Positions 17,330-27,422 of a stretch of DNA of 64,000 bases are shown here, one piece after another. Under the pieces are notes generated by a model. It was not told the DNA's origin. It was given only the letters and a program-made list of their open reading frames with translations, and did no database searches. The stretch spans positions 3,844,001 through 3,908,000 of the forward strand of contig NZ_CP068595.1 in the NCBI RefSeq assembly GCF_016772475.1. Direction: 5' to 3'. Position numbers and translations under genes: made by a program. Positions within the stretch are counted from its first letter, which is position 1; the number at the start of each line of letters is the position of its first letter. The DNA is from Paenibacillus sonchi. Lineage in GTDB: Bacteria > Bacillota > Bacilli > Paenibacillales > Paenibacillaceae.

Positions 17330-19624
17330 TCAGCGCTGCGCAGCTCTCAGACGGTAGGTGCAGCTGGCGAAATCTCCGTGCAGATCGGAAACGACAAGTC
17401 CGATACGCATCAGGCGGTCGCCGCCGTGAAGCGTGCCGCCGAATCCTTCCTGGAAGGCGGAGCCGGAGGCTCCCGCCGGTGCAGAACCTTCCGCTCCGTT
17501 GTGATCCGCCGCGCCATCATCAGATGCGGCGCCTGTCTCAATCACGTAATCCAGCTCAGGGTCCAGCCCTTTAAGCGGAAGACGCGATATTGGCGCATTA
17601 GGTTTTGCGAGCACACGGAAATAAGCTACAAAGGCCTCTGTTTTGTCCTCGCTCACGAACATCCAGGCCGTTTCGCCGCTCCCTTCAAAAGGGCTCAGCA
17701 GCCGGTACATATCGCCCTGCTGCACCAGTTCGCGTATTTCCTTGTATTGGGCGATCTGCCGGGCTGCCAGACGCTTTTCTGCCCCGGTGAAGGCGGTAAG
17801 GTCCAGCTCGTAGCCAAAATTGCCGCTCATCGCCACATCGCCCCGGATAGCGAGAGAAGTGATCCGTTCCACCTGATGGTTTGGTACCGCAGAGACGTGG
17901 GCGCCCATGCTGCTGGCCGGATAAACCATACTGGTGCCGTATTGGATCGCCAGCCGCTCAATCGCATCGGTGTTGTCGCTGGTCCAGGTCTGTGGCATAT
18001 AGAACAGCATTCCCGGGTCAAAACGGCCGCCGCCGCCAGAGCAGCTCTCGAACAGAATGTCCGGAAAACGTGAGGTCAAGCGCTCCATCAAATCATACAG
18101 GCCAAGCATATAGCGGTGGGCGGTTTCTTTTTGCCGCTCCGGGCTGGCAGAGGCGGAGGCAATCTCCGTCATATTGCGGTTCATGTCCCATTTGACATAG
18201 GTAATCGGCGCACTGGCAAAAACAGCGCTCAATGTCTCATACAGATAATCGCATACTTCGGGACGGGAGAGATCCAGAATGAGCTGGTTGCGCGCTTCCG
18301 TACGGCGGCGTCCCGCGGCGTGCAGGCACCAGTCAGGATGCTTACGGTACAATTCGCTCTCGGGTGACACCATCTCCGGTTCGACCCACAGTCCGAATTG
18401 AAGGCCTTCGGCGTTTACCCGGCCGGCGAGGTCAGCCAGTCCGCCGGGCAGCTTGCGCCGGTCTTCAAACCAGTCGCCCAGCGAGCTGTTGTCGCTGTCG
18501 CGCTTGCCGAACCAGCCGTCATCGAGCACGAACAGTTCAATGCCCAGCGGCCCCGCTTCCTTGGCAATGGCTGCGATTTTGTCGGCATCAAAATCGAAAT
18601 AAGTCGCTTCCCAGTTGTTGACGAGGATCGGACGGGTCTTGTCGCGGTGAACGCCGCGGCACAGCCGGGTCCGGTAAAGCCGGTGATAGGTGCGCGACAT
18701 GCCGCCCAGTCCTTCGCCGGAGTAGACGAGCACAGCCTCAGGGGTCTGGAAGGATTGGCCCGGCTCCAGCAGCCAGGAGAAATCGAACGGGTTAATCCCA
18801 ATGCTCACACGGGTCTGGTTAAACTGCTCGACCTCTGCAACTGCCGCAAAGCTGCCGCTGTATACAAGGCTGAAGCCATAGACATCTCCCTGGTCTTCAT
18901 CCGCGCCGGGGCGGAGAAGTGCGAGAAAGGGATTGGCCTGATGACTGCTTGAGCCCCGGCGGCTCTCCAGCGAAACTGCGGCCCCGGCGCTAAGGCGGCG
19001 GCGCTGAACATGGCGCTCTCTCGCCCAGGCGCCGCTCAGGTGGAGCGTATCGTAGGCCGAATCGGCAAAATCAACCGAGGCGCTGAGTGCCTGCTCCAGC
19101 CGGAGCGGTGCCTGTCCGTTATGCTCAAACCGGACCGAGCGGGCGATGGCGCTGTGGTCAGCAAAGACTGTATACAGCAGCTTAACGGTCAGGCCGGTAT
19201 AGTCGTCATTAAGAGTTAGCTCCAGCGTCTTGGCTTCGTGATCTGTTTCGGTATAGAGTGCAGGCAGCCCTTCGAGTGCAGGTTTTCCGGGAGTAATTCT
19301 GTAGCCCGCGTATTTAAGTTCGGTGGTCCGGGTGCCGTCAGCCAGCAGAACCTGATAGGCCGGCCGTCTGAAATCGCTTGTCCCGTACTGAGGGTACTCC
19401 TGAGGCAGGGCATCCAGAGAGAGGGAAGGGTTCGACAGCAGCGGGATTGGAGAGAAAGAGGAACGTTCGCGAAGCTCCAGCACGCCAGCCAGGCTGTTGT
19501 CGTGCCGGAGGCGTGCGCCCCAGTATACATGGGAAGGGTAGCCTTCAACCAGCTGTATGATATAGCTGGTATCTTTGGATTGAAGATGAAACAGGCCTAG
19601 CGTTTCGTCTGCGAAAATATTCAT
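17330..19624 (-). CDS. GH36 alpha-galactosidase
   Basis: Hydrolyses terminal alpha-1,6-galactosyl residues of melibiose, raffinose and related oligosaccharides. At 764 aa it has the normal length of bacterial GH36 tetrameric enzymes. It has an N-terminal beta-supersandwich, a TIM barrel from about residue 330 and a C-terminal beta domain. The nucleophile Asp sits in YVKWDMNRNMTE (about residue 479) and the acid/base Asp in WTSDNTDAIERL (about 551), with FVLDDGWFGKRD and FESCSGGGGRFDPG also conserved. No signal peptide, so it is cytoplasmic and acts on imported sugars. AAGGAG precedes the ATG. It lies 60 bases behind the LacI gene, probably in one operon. An Ala/Gly-rich insert near the C terminus (GAASDDGAADHNGAEGSAPAG) is unusual. 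Confidence 0.94.
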   Translation of the reverse strand: MNIFADETLGLFHLQSKDTSYIIQLVEGYPSHVYWGARLRHDNSLAGVLELRERSSFSPIPLLSNPSLSLDALPQEYPQYGTSDFRRPAYQVLLADGTRTTELKYAGYRITPGKPALEGLPALYTETDHEAKTLELTLNDDYTGLTVKLLYTVFADHSAIARSVRFEHNGQAPLRLEQALSASVDFADSAYDTLHLSGAWARERHVQRRRLSAGAAVSLESRRGSSSHQANPFLALLRPGADEDQGDVYGFSLVYSGSFAAVAEVEQFNQTRVSIGINPFDFSWLLEPGQSFQTPEAVLVYSGEGLGGMSRTYHRLYRTRLCRGVHRDKTRPILVNNWEATYFDFDADKIAAIAKEAGPLGIELFVLDDGWFGKRDSDNSSLGDWFEDRRKLPGGLADLAGRVNAEGLQFGLWVEPEMVSPESELYRKHPDWCLHAAGRRRTEARNQLILDLSRPEVCDYLYETLSAVFASAPITYVKWDMNRNMTEIASASASPERQKETAHRYMLGLYDLMERLTSRFPDILFESCSGGGGRFDPGMLFYMPQTWTSDNTDAIERLAIQYGTSMVYPASSMGAHVSAVPNHQVERITSLAIRGDVAMSGNFGYELDLTAFTGAEKRLAARQIAQYKEIRELVQQGDMYRLLSPFEGSGETAWMFVSEDKTEAFVAYFRVLAKPNAPISRLPLKGLDPELDYVIETGAASDDGAADHNGAEGSAPAGASGSAFQEGFGGTLHGGDRLMRIGLVVSDLHGDFASCTYRLRAAQR

Positions 19625-19684
19625 GCTTATTACTCTCCTTGTGAATGTGATCCGGTCTCTTGGCGGGGACCGTCCTTGCTTTGG

Positions 19685-20710
19685 TCATGGGTGAGGTGTG
19701 CATCGCGGCGGCGGCTTAATCAGGCGGCCGCAGCTCTCCCTGACGATCAGCTTCGTGCCGGTGATCGTATGTGAAGGCGCTTCACGTCCCTCGAACCGCT
19801 CGACGAGCAGCTGGACCGCCGCCTTGCCCATCTGCTCGGGATAGGCGCGTACGGTTGTCAGCGGCGGTTGGACGTAGGCGGCCATCTCGATATCGTCGAA
19901 GCCGACGATCGCCATCTCCTCCGGCACCCGTACGCCTTGGCCGTGCAGGGCCCGCAGGGCGCCGACCGCCAGCGGGTCGCTGGCCGCGAAGCAGGCTGTC
20001 GGCCGTTTCGCACCTTCCAGCAGCTCGTTCATCATCCGGTAGCCGTCGGCGCTGCTCCAGCCTCCCGTCCGCACCAGCCGGTCGTCGAACCAGCCCCGCT
20101 CCAGCATGATCCGCTCAAAATGATGCGCCCGCCGCTCCCCGTCCCCTCCGCCGCCGATAAATGCAATATCGCGGTGGCCCAGAGCCATCAGGTGGCCAAG
20201 CGCCTGTTCGACGGCCTGGCGGAAATGCGTCCGCACAGAGTCATAATCCGTCTGCTCCCCATACTGGTCGACAAGCACAATCGTGCTGGGGTCAGCGTGC
20301 AGGCTCTCCAGCTCCCGGGGATTAAAACCGCCTACAACAATAAGGCCGTCGCAGGCCCGAAGGGCAGGCAGCTGTCCATGCCCGCGCAGGGTTTGGCCGA
20401 GTACAATGCCCAGCTCTTCCGCGCGGAGCTCAATCCCCCGGCGGATAGAGCCGTAATACGGGTCATCCCGTTCCTCCTCGACCGAACACCTGAGCAGGAG
20501 CGAGACGGTTTTGCCGCTGCGCTCGGTATCCCGTTTCAGCTGCTTTAACCGGGAGGGCTTGTAGCCCAGCTGCTCGGCGACGGCAAACACACGGGTCCGC
20601 GTAACCTCGCTGACGGCGAGGGACAGGTCGTTATTTAACACTCTCGATACCGTCGCGGCCGATACGCCGGCCTCGCGGGCGATGTCTTTAATCGTTGGCA
20701 AGCCGCTCAC
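19685..20710 (-). CDS. LacI family repressor of the alpha-galactoside locus
   Basis: A 341-aa regulator. The N-terminal helix-turn-helix is TIKDIAREAGVSAATVSRVLNN, followed by a periplasmic-binding-protein-like sugar domain (IAFIGGGGDGERRAHHFERI, CFAASDPLAVGALRAL, VGFDDIEMAAYVQPPLTTV). The frame opens with GTG at 20710 and no clear Shine-Dalgarno site. A TTG a few codons later, just before PTIKDI, is also possible. It is divergent from the sensor kinase gene and upstream of the alpha-galactosidase. It probably represses both until an alpha-galactoside or derivative binds. Confidence 0.92.
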   Translation of the reverse strand: MSGLPTIKDIAREAGVSAATVSRVLNNDLSLAVSEVTRTRVFAVAEQLGYKPSRLKQLKRDTERSGKTVSLLLRCSVEEERDDPYYGSIRRGIELRAEELGIVLGQTLRGHGQLPALRACDGLIVVGGFNPRELESLHADPSTIVLVDQYGEQTDYDSVRTHFRQAVEQALGHLMALGHRDIAFIGGGGDGERRAHHFERIMLERGWFDDRLVRTGGWSSADGYRMMNELLEGAKRPTACFAASDPLAVGALRALHGQGVRVPEEMAIVGFDDIEMAAYVQPPLTTVRAYPEQMGKAAVQLLVERFEGREAPSHTITGTKLIVRESCGRLIKPPPRCTPHP

Positions 20711-20716
20711 GCCTTT

Positions 20717-20738
20717 TTTAGTTAATAAATTTACTAAA
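20717..20738. promoter_or_regulatory. Candidate LacI operator
   Basis: An imperfect 22-bp palindrome with outer arms TTTAGT and ACTAAA lies a few bases upstream of the LacI start, where an autoregulatory operator would be expected. Eight of eleven symmetric positions pair. The spacing and location are good, but there is no second copy in the window to support it. Confidence 0.5.
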
Positions 20739-20889
20739 TATCGCTTCTATCCTACCATCCACATTCCGTTCTTTCAAGTGGTTATATTTCTGGAATGCAC
20801 TCCCAAATATCGTCAACCCCGGCGGCTTCTAAACCCCGGGCAATTGTGATACCATGTTGAATATTCATTGGAGGGCGGAGGGGACAGGC

Positions 20890-22726
20890 TTGGAATTTAC
20901 AGCACTCATCCGGAGATGGTTTGGCCGGCTCCGGTTCAAAAGCAAGGTCATTGCGATATTTCTTCCCCTGCTTATTCTTTCTCTGCTTATTCTGGGCGCC
21001 CTGTCCAGCCACTTGTTCAGCCGCTCCCTGATTGAGCGGACTACACGCAACGTAGCCGACGAATCCCAGCTGATCCTCTCCCGTACCGATTATATCCTCC
21101 GCAGCGCAGAGACTGCGGCGAATATTATGGTTACCAACATCAACCGTCTTTACGAATCATATCCGGCCGTTCAGGCGGTTCCGCTGGAGCAGTTCCGCTT
21201 TGCCAACTTGATGCAGAGCCGCTTGTCGATCGACCTGTCGATCTTCCGTGAGGTGGATGCCGCTGTGTTCGTCGGCAAAGACGGAACCGTCTATTCCTCC
21301 TATACATCCGGCGGGGAGGAAGAGGCTAAGGGCATTGCCGCAAGCGGTATGCTGATCACGGTGAGAGAGGCCGGGAGCTACGGAAACTCGCATTGGTTCG
21401 GCATGGAGAAGCGGAATTATCTGACCTCCGATCCGGATTCTCCTGTGCTTACACTGGGGAAGATGGTCATCAATATCGATACCGGCGAGCCTTTAGGCAC
21501 CCTGTTTCTGATTGTCCGGGAAGAACAGCTGTCGGCGTTTCTGCAGTCCAGCGATCCGGCGGCCTCCAAGGCCTATTATTTCGTGGATGAACATAGGCGC
21601 GTTGTGGCTGCGGCGGATAAGAGCAGCTTGCTTCAGCCGCTGGAGCCATCGATGGCAGCCAGAATCGGGGATCGTGAGAGAGCGGACAGAGCCGCCAGCT
21701 TCTCTTACAAGGACGACGGCAATCTGGTTACAGTCAGCCGTTTCGGACCGATGGACTGGGAGCTGATCAATGTGGTTTCGCTTAAGCTGCTCACAGCCGA
21801 TGTGCAGCAGAATGTGCGGCTGACGGCGCTGGTAGGCGCTTTGTGCCTGATCTTTTCCCTGTTCGGGCAAGCTTCCTGTCCCGGATGGTTGCCAGTCCGC
21901 TGGAGAGGCTGACCCGAGCGATGCGGCAGGTGGTCAGCGGTGATCTCCGCCCGGTTGTGGCCGCGAGAACGGAAGACGAGATCGGAACGATCGCAGAGGC
22001 CTTCAATTTCATGGTCGGCCGCGTGCGGGAGCTGCTGAATAAGGTGACCGAAGAGCAGAAACGCAAGCGGGAGTATGAGCTCGCCCTGATCAGCGCGCAG
22101 ATCAAGCCGCATTTTTTATATAACACGCTTGACACCATTTATGTCCTGAACGAGCTCGACCGCAATGAAGAGGCCCGGGATACGACCAAAGCGCTGGCGG
22201 ATTTTTACCGGATGGTGCTTAACAAGGGAAGGGAGCTCATCATTCTGGAGAAGGAAGCGCGGATTACGGACGATTACCTGGCCATTATGCAGATCCGGTA
22301 CCCGGATGTGTTCCGCTATGAGATTGACATCCCGGCTGAGCTGTCGGGCACGCCGATTCCGAAGCTGTCGCTGCAGCCGCTTGTCGAGAATGCGATTTAT
22401 CACGGGTTGAAGAAAAAGGGAGCAAGGGCTTCATCCGCATCCAGGCCTGCAGTACCGGCGGCAAGGTGCTTGTCCAAGTGACGGACAACGGCATTGGCAT
22501 GGATGAGGAGCGGATAGAGGCCATCATGTCCGGTTATTCACCGGAGGAGGAGACCCGTTCAATCGGTACCTACAGTGTCCAGCAGCGGCTGAACCTGTAC
22601 TTCGGGGAGCCATATGGTTTGACTGTCCGCAGCGTTGTTGATGAAGGGACCGTGGTGGAGCTGTCATTGCCTATGCTTGGAACTGAAAAGAGGGATGAAC
22701 AGGATGTACAAGGTGATGATCGTTGA
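20890..22726 (+). CDS. YesM-type sensor histidine kinase (two frameshifts as read)
   Basis: Membrane kinase partner of the next gene. TM1 is VIAIFLPLLILSLLILGALSS, followed by a dCache-like extracellular sensor of about 250 residues, TM2 near 21820-21880, HAMP (SPLERLTRAMRQVVSGDL), the His_kinase block with ALISAQIKPHFLYNTLD (phosphoacceptor His), and a HATPase with LVENAIYHGL and DNGIGM. The frame is lost at G3 21865-21867 and again at A5G3 22413-22420. One extra base at each gives one full-length kinase. The TTG at 20890 is preferred because GGAGGGG ends six bases upstream, while the ATG at 20854 has no site. It is adjacent to an importer and alpha-galactosidase, so it probably senses an alpha-galactoside or its bound receptor. 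Confidence 0.9.
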
Positions 22727-23813
22727 TGACGAGCCGCTGTTCCGCGACTATCTGCGGCTTAAGATGGACTGGCAGCGGCACGGCTTCCGGGTATGCTGCG
22801 AAGCGCGGAACGGCCGGGAGGCATTGCTTGAGGCGGAGAAGCATCAGCCCCATCTGGCGCTGGTTGATATTAATATGCCGTTTATGGACGGCATTGAGCT
22901 GGCGGTCAAGCTGAAGGACCGCTTTGAACGCATCGTGATTGTGTTCATTTCGGGTCACAACGAATTTGAGTATTTGCAAAAAGCCGTACGGACAGGCGTA
23001 CAGGATTATCTGCTCAAGCCGTTTAACGAAGAGGAGATGTCCGCTATGCTGGCCCGTATCCGGCCGAAATTGCCGCAGCTGCCCCGTGAGCGGGAGGCTG
23101 AGCAGGAAGGGGCTGGAGAGAACGGGCCGGTATGCCCACCCGGACAAGAGGCGCCGGATCTCAGCAGCATCCGCGACGTCATTGTGCTTGGCCTCCGCAT
23201 GAAAGATGCGGATATTCTGGAGGAAGTCCGCAAGGCGATCCGCCAGCTCCGCAGCTGCAAATGGGGGAGCGAATATGCGGATGCAATGATGATGGGGCTT
23301 GTCTCGCTGGTGTTAACCTTTGCGGGTGAACGGGGCTTCTCCTACAGCCGGGTGTGGGACAGCGAAGGCGACAAGTCACCTTTCGAGAGGCTAAAGGCAT
23401 GCGGGTCCTGGGAGGGTGCTGAAGAGTGGCTGACCGCCTTGTACCGCAGGGTGATACAACTGACAGAAGATGTGAAGCCCACGAAGGCCTCGAATCTGTT
23501 TGCTGCGGCTATCCAATATATTGAGCAGCATTATGCGGACGCAGAGCTATCAGCCGAACAGGTGGCAGGCGGCGTATATGTCGATCCCAGCTATTTGCGC
23601 CGTGTTTTCCGCAAGGAGTCCGGGTATTCGATTGTCGACCATATTACGCATATCCGCATGAAAAAAGCCAGAGCGCTGCTGCTGGAAGGCAACCGTAAAC
23701 TGGCCGATATTTCGGAGAGTGTCGGATATGCGGACCCGAATTATTTCAGCAAAAGCTTCAAGAAGCGCTTCGGCGTGACCCCGACAGAATACGAGCAGTT
23801 GGTCAGGAAGTAG
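22704..23813 (+). CDS. YesN-type response regulator with AraC DNA-binding domain
   Basis: Receiver domain at residues 1-120: acidic pocket MIVDDEP, phosphoacceptor Asp55 in LALVDINMPFMDG, and Lys in YLLKPF. A linker region is followed by a C-terminal AraC double helix-turn-helix (ELSAEQVAGGVYVDPSYLRRVFRKESG and KLADISESVGYADPNYFSKSFKKRFG). The start at 22704 (MYKVMIVDDE) has AGAGGG nine bases upstream, and the gene overlaps the kinase end by 23 bases. It should activate the importer operon that follows. Confidence 0.94.
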   Translation: MYKVMIVDDEPLFRDYLRLKMDWQRHGFRVCCEARNGREALLEAEKHQPHLALVDINMPFMDGIELAVKLKDRFERIVIVFISGHNEFEYLQKAVRTGVQDYLLKPFNEEEMSAMLARIRPKLPQLPREREAEQEGAGENGPVCPPGQEAPDLSSIRDVIVLGLRMKDADILEEVRKAIRQLRSCKWGSEYADAMMMGLVSLVLTFAGERGFSYSRVWDSEGDKSPFERLKACGSWEGAEEWLTALYRRVIQLTEDVKPTKASNLFAAAIQYIEQHYADAELSAEQVAGGVYVDPSYLRRVFRKESGYSIVDHITHIRMKKARALLLEGNRKLADISESVGYADPNYFSKSFKKRFGVTPTEYEQLVRK

Positions 23814-23845
23814 CCCTGCTTCAGATGTTCCCGTTTAAAATGCTG

Positions 23846-23870
23846 GCGGTTCCCGGACGGGGACCGCTTT
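23846..23870 (+). terminator. Terminator after the response regulator
   Basis: A nine-base stem (GCGGTTCCC with GGGGACCGC, one G-T pair) is followed by TTTATTT, 32 bases after the stop. The importer genes therefore need their own promoter. Confidence 0.8.
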
Positions 23871-24023
23871 ATTTAAATATAAGCATTTCATTTGTATGCT
23901 TCGCGCTATAAATGATCCTTCTATTTCCCGCTGAAACAGGTACCTGAAAGCGATACTCTGTATCGCTACTTCGGAAGCATAGGCTCCTTATAAAGACGGC
24001 CTAGCTGTTTCTACTTGTTTTGT

Positions 24024-24086
24024 CCCGTTTTTTACGGGTAAGACCCGTTTTATCCCTTAATGTTCTGGCTGGCCGGAGGCTATAAT
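24024..24086 (+). promoter_or_regulatory. Putative regulatory palindrome and promoter of the importer operon
   Basis: CCCGT-N5-ACGGG (24024-24038) is followed by a further CCCGTTTTATCCC word, and a perfect TATAAT at 24081-24086 lies about 80 bases before the binding-protein start. The matching -35 is weak (TTAATG), as expected for a promoter that needs an activator such as the YesN-type regulator. The rest of 23871-24166 shows no gene. Confidence 0.4.
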
Positions 24087-24166
24087 GTGAATGTGGCCGG
24101 CAGGTCACAGACTTACGGCACACACTCGCATGAGGGGTAGCTGCACAAATGAGGGGGATATACACA

Positions 24167-25492
24167 ATGAAAATTGAGCACAAACGTTTAAGCGCACTAA
24201 TGATAGCGTTTTCCATGATGCTGGCGCTGTCTGCCTGCGGCGGCGGCAACGGCAACACAGCCTCTGACCAAAATCAGGACCCGGCTGCGGCGGCTGACAG
24301 CGGCAAGGTCAAGCTGAAGGTATACGCCCAGCACTTTGATGAAGATACGAAAGGCCCTTTCGACTATGCAGTGGAAGAACTGAAGAAGGAAATGCCGGAC
24401 GTCGAGATCGAGCTGGATTCCGCGGTGCAGGATGGTAACCAGAAACTCAAGACTTATGCGGCCACTGGGAACATGCCTGATGTTTATTTCACTGACTGGC
24501 CGACCCTGCAGACCTTTGCCAAATCGAAAAATGTAGAGCTACTGGACGATTATGAATCGACCGCACAGTATAAGCAAAATCTTAATCCGGGCGTGGAATC
24601 CCGCCTGATTGCCCCGGATGGCCATGTGTACGCTTATCCCGATACCGGCATTGAGTTTCAGCTGATTTATTATAACAAGTCGATCTTCGACAAGGTTGGC
24701 ATTGCAGTGCCGATCAAAACCATTGACGGGCTGGCTGAAGCGGCCAAAAAATTGAAAGCAGCGGGCTACATCCCGATGTCCATCTTCGGGAAGGAAAAAT
24801 GGATTTCAGCCGCATTCTATAACGGTCTCGTCACCAGGGAACAGGCTGCTGGCTTTGGCGCATTGGAGGCACAGGGGGTAACGGAGCTGCCGCAGGCTTT
24901 TGTTACGGCCGCAGAGCAAATGAAGCAGCTTCAGGAAGCCGGACTGTTCGACGCCAACGCGACGAACACGAACTATGACCAGGCGTCCTCGCAGTTTTAT
25001 CAGGGCAAGTCCGCGATGTTCGTCAACGGCCAATGGGAAATCTACAGCTCGGAAGAAAAACTTGGCGACCAGGTTGACTGGATGTACTGGCCGGCCAAAG
25101 ATGAAGCGACCTATGAACAAAGCAAATATAATATCGACGGTGCGGGATCTCCGCAGGGCTACGCCGTTTCGCCCGGCAGCAAGAATAAGGAGACTGCGGT
25201 GAAGGTGGCAGCGTTCCTTGCTGCGAAATCAGCTGAATATAAATATTCGAAGCTGGGCAGCCCGATTATTTCGCCGAAGACAGACAAGCCGATTGCGGCT
25301 GACGTGCCGGTTATGATGCAGCGGATCGCCACGGAGCTGCTGCCGAACGCCAAAGAATATGCAAAGCTGCTAAGCAATACGCAAATTCAGAATGCCATCA
25401 ACGACAACACACAGAACCTGCTGGTGGACGGTTTTGCAACCGAGAACTTTATCACGAACCTGAACCGTACGCTGGGCAAGGAAAACCAGTAG
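24167..25492 (+). CDS. ABC importer sugar-binding lipoprotein (family 1)
   Basis: Captures an oligosaccharide outside the membrane and delivers it to the permeases that follow. The 441-aa protein starts MKIEHKRLSALM and has a lipobox LALSAC with the lipidated Cys followed by a Gly/Asn linker. The mature part has the family-1 binding-protein pattern (VYFTDWPTLQTFAKSKNVELLDDY, YAYPDTGIEFQLIYYNKSIFDKVG, QFYQGKSAMFVNGQWEI, GSPQGYAVSPGSKNKETAVK). ATG 24167 is chosen over 24149 because it begins the signal peptide and has GAGGGGG upstream. With the GH36 enzyme nearby, raffinose or melibiose-type sugars are the best guess. Confidence 0.93.
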   Translation: MKIEHKRLSALMIAFSMMLALSACGGGNGNTASDQNQDPAAAADSGKVKLKVYAQHFDEDTKGPFDYAVEELKKEMPDVEIELDSAVQDGNQKLKTYAATGNMPDVYFTDWPTLQTFAKSKNVELLDDYESTAQYKQNLNPGVESRLIAPDGHVYAYPDTGIEFQLIYYNKSIFDKVGIAVPIKTIDGLAEAAKKLKAAGYIPMSIFGKEKWISAAFYNGLVTREQAAGFGALEAQGVTELPQAFVTAAEQMKQLQEAGLFDANATNTNYDQASSQFYQGKSAMFVNGQWEIYSSEEKLGDQVDWMYWPAKDEATYEQSKYNIDGAGSPQGYAVSPGSKNKETAVKVAAFLAAKSAEYKYSKLGSPIISPKTDKPIAADVPVMMQRIATELLPNAKEYAKLLSNTQIQNAINDNTQNLLVDGFATENFITNLNRTLGKENQ

Positions 25493-25566
25493 GCGGGAAC
25501 CTGCCGGACCCCTGCGGCCTTCGCCCGGGGGTTCAGCTTTAACGGAACAAGGAGGGAAAGAACCGC

Positions 25567-26445
25567 ATGAATAAATACCTGGGAAATAAATCGGCGCTGG
25601 CGCTGTTTCTGCTCCCTGCCCTGTTGTTATATAGCGTGATCCTTATTTATCCTGTGCTGCAGACCGTTGTCAGAAGTTTTTACGATTGGGACGGGCTGAG
25701 CACGGCAGCCTTCTCCGGAATTGCCAATTACCGCGAGCTGTTTAACGATCCTTTGCTCTCAACTTCCCTGAAAAACGGGCTGATCTTTGCCCTGGTGCTG
25801 GCTGGATTCCAGATTGGACTTGGTACGGTACTGGCGCTCGTTTGCGCCAATCCGCGGACCCGCGGACGCAAGCTGCTGAAGACTGCTTATTTCATACCCG
25901 TAGTGCTGTCGGTCACGGTTGTCTGCCAATTGTGGATCGCCATGTACGACCCGACCAACGGTCTTGTGAATAAGCTTTTCGAGCTGTTGAATATTCCCTA
26001 CCGGCAGAACTGGCTGAGCTCACCGACACAGTCGATCATTGCCATCGCTTTTGTAAACGCCTGGCAGTTTATGGGCTATCAGTTCTCCCTGCTGTATGCC
26101 GGTGTCAAGGCTGTTCCGGAGGATTACTTCGAGGCCGCGACCATCGATGGCTGCGGAAAGTGGCGGGCGCATTGGCATGTTACGCTGCCGCTGATGCGGG
26201 AAACGTATAAATTCTGCTTCACCATCGCGATCACCTCCGGGATCGGCGCGTTCGTACAGATGCTGATCATGACCAATGGAGGCCCGGGCACCACCAACTA
26301 CACGATGACCTTCATGATTTACCGGTATGCCTTTATGGAGAGCAACTACGGATACGCATGCGCTGTATCGGTATTGCTGGTGCTGATCTCGCTTATTGCG
26401 ACGGTTGTAATCAACAAGGTGTTCGACCGTGGACAGAATGCATAA
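25567..26445 (+). CDS. ABC sugar permease (MsmF-like)
   Basis: A 292-aa inner-membrane subunit with six predicted helices (for example ALALFLLPALLLYSVILIYPVL and YACAVSVLLVLISLIATVVI). The coupling loop that contacts the ATPase is DYFEAATIDGCGKWRAHWHVTLPLM, a normal EAA motif except for Cys in DGCG where Ala is usual. GGAGGG precedes the ATG. The next permease starts within 24 bases. Confidence 0.92.
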   Translation: MNKYLGNKSALALFLLPALLLYSVILIYPVLQTVVRSFYDWDGLSTAAFSGIANYRELFNDPLLSTSLKNGLIFALVLAGFQIGLGTVLALVCANPRTRGRKLLKTAYFIPVVLSVTVVCQLWIAMYDPTNGLVNKLFELLNIPYRQNWLSSPTQSIIAIAFVNAWQFMGYQFSLLYAGVKAVPEDYFEAATIDGCGKWRAHWHVTLPLMRETYKFCFTIAITSGIGAFVQMLIMTNGGPGTTNYTMTFMIYRYAFMESNYGYACAVSVLLVLISLIATVVINKVFDRGQNA

Positions 26446-26468
26446 TGGAAAGGAGAACCATAAACCAT

Positions 26469-27310
26469 ATGAGCCCCAAAACATTCCGGTCCATCGGGCA
26501 GTTCCTGTTGCAAATTCCGTTGTGGCTGTATTTTGCCGTATCCATCTATCCGCTGTTCTGGATGATTTCATATTCCCTGAAGAACAATGACGAAATTTTC
26601 GTCACCAATCCGTTTGGCCTGCCGACTCATTTTCGTTTCGAGAACTATATCAATGCCTGGACGCAGTTCAATATTCCGCGTTACTTTTGGAACAGCTTTG
26701 TCGTTTCCATCATATCCACGCTCTTCATTCTGCTTCTGGCGCTTATGTTCGCCTTTGCCGTGGCCCGGATGCAGTGGAGATTCCGCTCGGCTGTCAGAAC
26801 TTATATGCTTGTCGGTATGTTCATGCCGCTGCAGGTGATTATGATCCCGCTTGCGCTGCTGGTCCGGGATTTCCATCTCACCAACACCTATGGGGCTCTT
26901 ATTATTCCCTACATTGCCATCGGCCTTCCGTTCTCAACCATGGTGTTCTACGGCTTCCTGGTCAGCATTCCCGGGAAATTGAAGAGGCAGCCTGCATCGA
27001 TGGTGCAAGCATTTACCGGTTGTTTCTCGGGGTCATCCTGCCGCTGGCGCTGCCGGCCATCGCAACGATTGCCATCTTCCAGTTCCTGAACAACTGGAAT
27101 GAGTTCACTCTGGCGTACATTCTAATCTCGGACGAGAACATGAAGACACTGCCGCTGGGATTGCTCTTCTTCCAGGGCTCGTACAGTACCGACTGGGGAG
27201 CAATGGGGGCGGTCATGACTATTGCATCGCTTCCGATGGTCCTGGTCTATCTGCTTCTCAGCGATCAGGTGGAGCGGGCCATGACGGTAGGCTCAGCGGT
27301 AAAAGGATGA
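26469..27310 (+). CDS. ABC sugar permease (MsmG-like, frameshifted as read)
   Basis: Second membrane subunit of the same importer. It starts MSPKTFRSIGQFLLQ and ends in VERAMTVGSAVKG, a typical MsmG/MalG tail. The frame breaks at GGG 26973-26975, exactly at the coupling loop. One extra G gives EIEEAACIDGASIYRLFLGVILP, a good EAA motif, so the gene is probably intact. An in-frame ATG at 26445 overlaps the previous stop. ATG 26469 is preferred, with AAAGGAG upstream at a rather long spacing. There is no ATPase gene nearby. Confidence 0.9.
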
Positions 27311-27346
27311 CAGCCGCCCGGGCGGCCGTTGCCAACCTATACGGAG

Positions 27347-27391
27347 AACCTGGCTCTCAAGGAGTGAAGAATCTTGAGAGCCAGGTTTTTT
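27347..27391 (+). terminator. Strong rho-independent terminator
   Basis: A perfect 15-bp stem (27347-27361 with 27373-27387) is followed by a T-run, closing the importer operon. Confidence 0.92.
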
Positions 27392-27422
27392 GGGTTTGGA
27401 GCCTATATAGCTTATTAATAAC

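Noticed and set aside
17270..18073. Plus-strand 267-aa frame over the alpha-galactosidase 3' end
   Set aside because: Antisense to conserved GH36 sequence.
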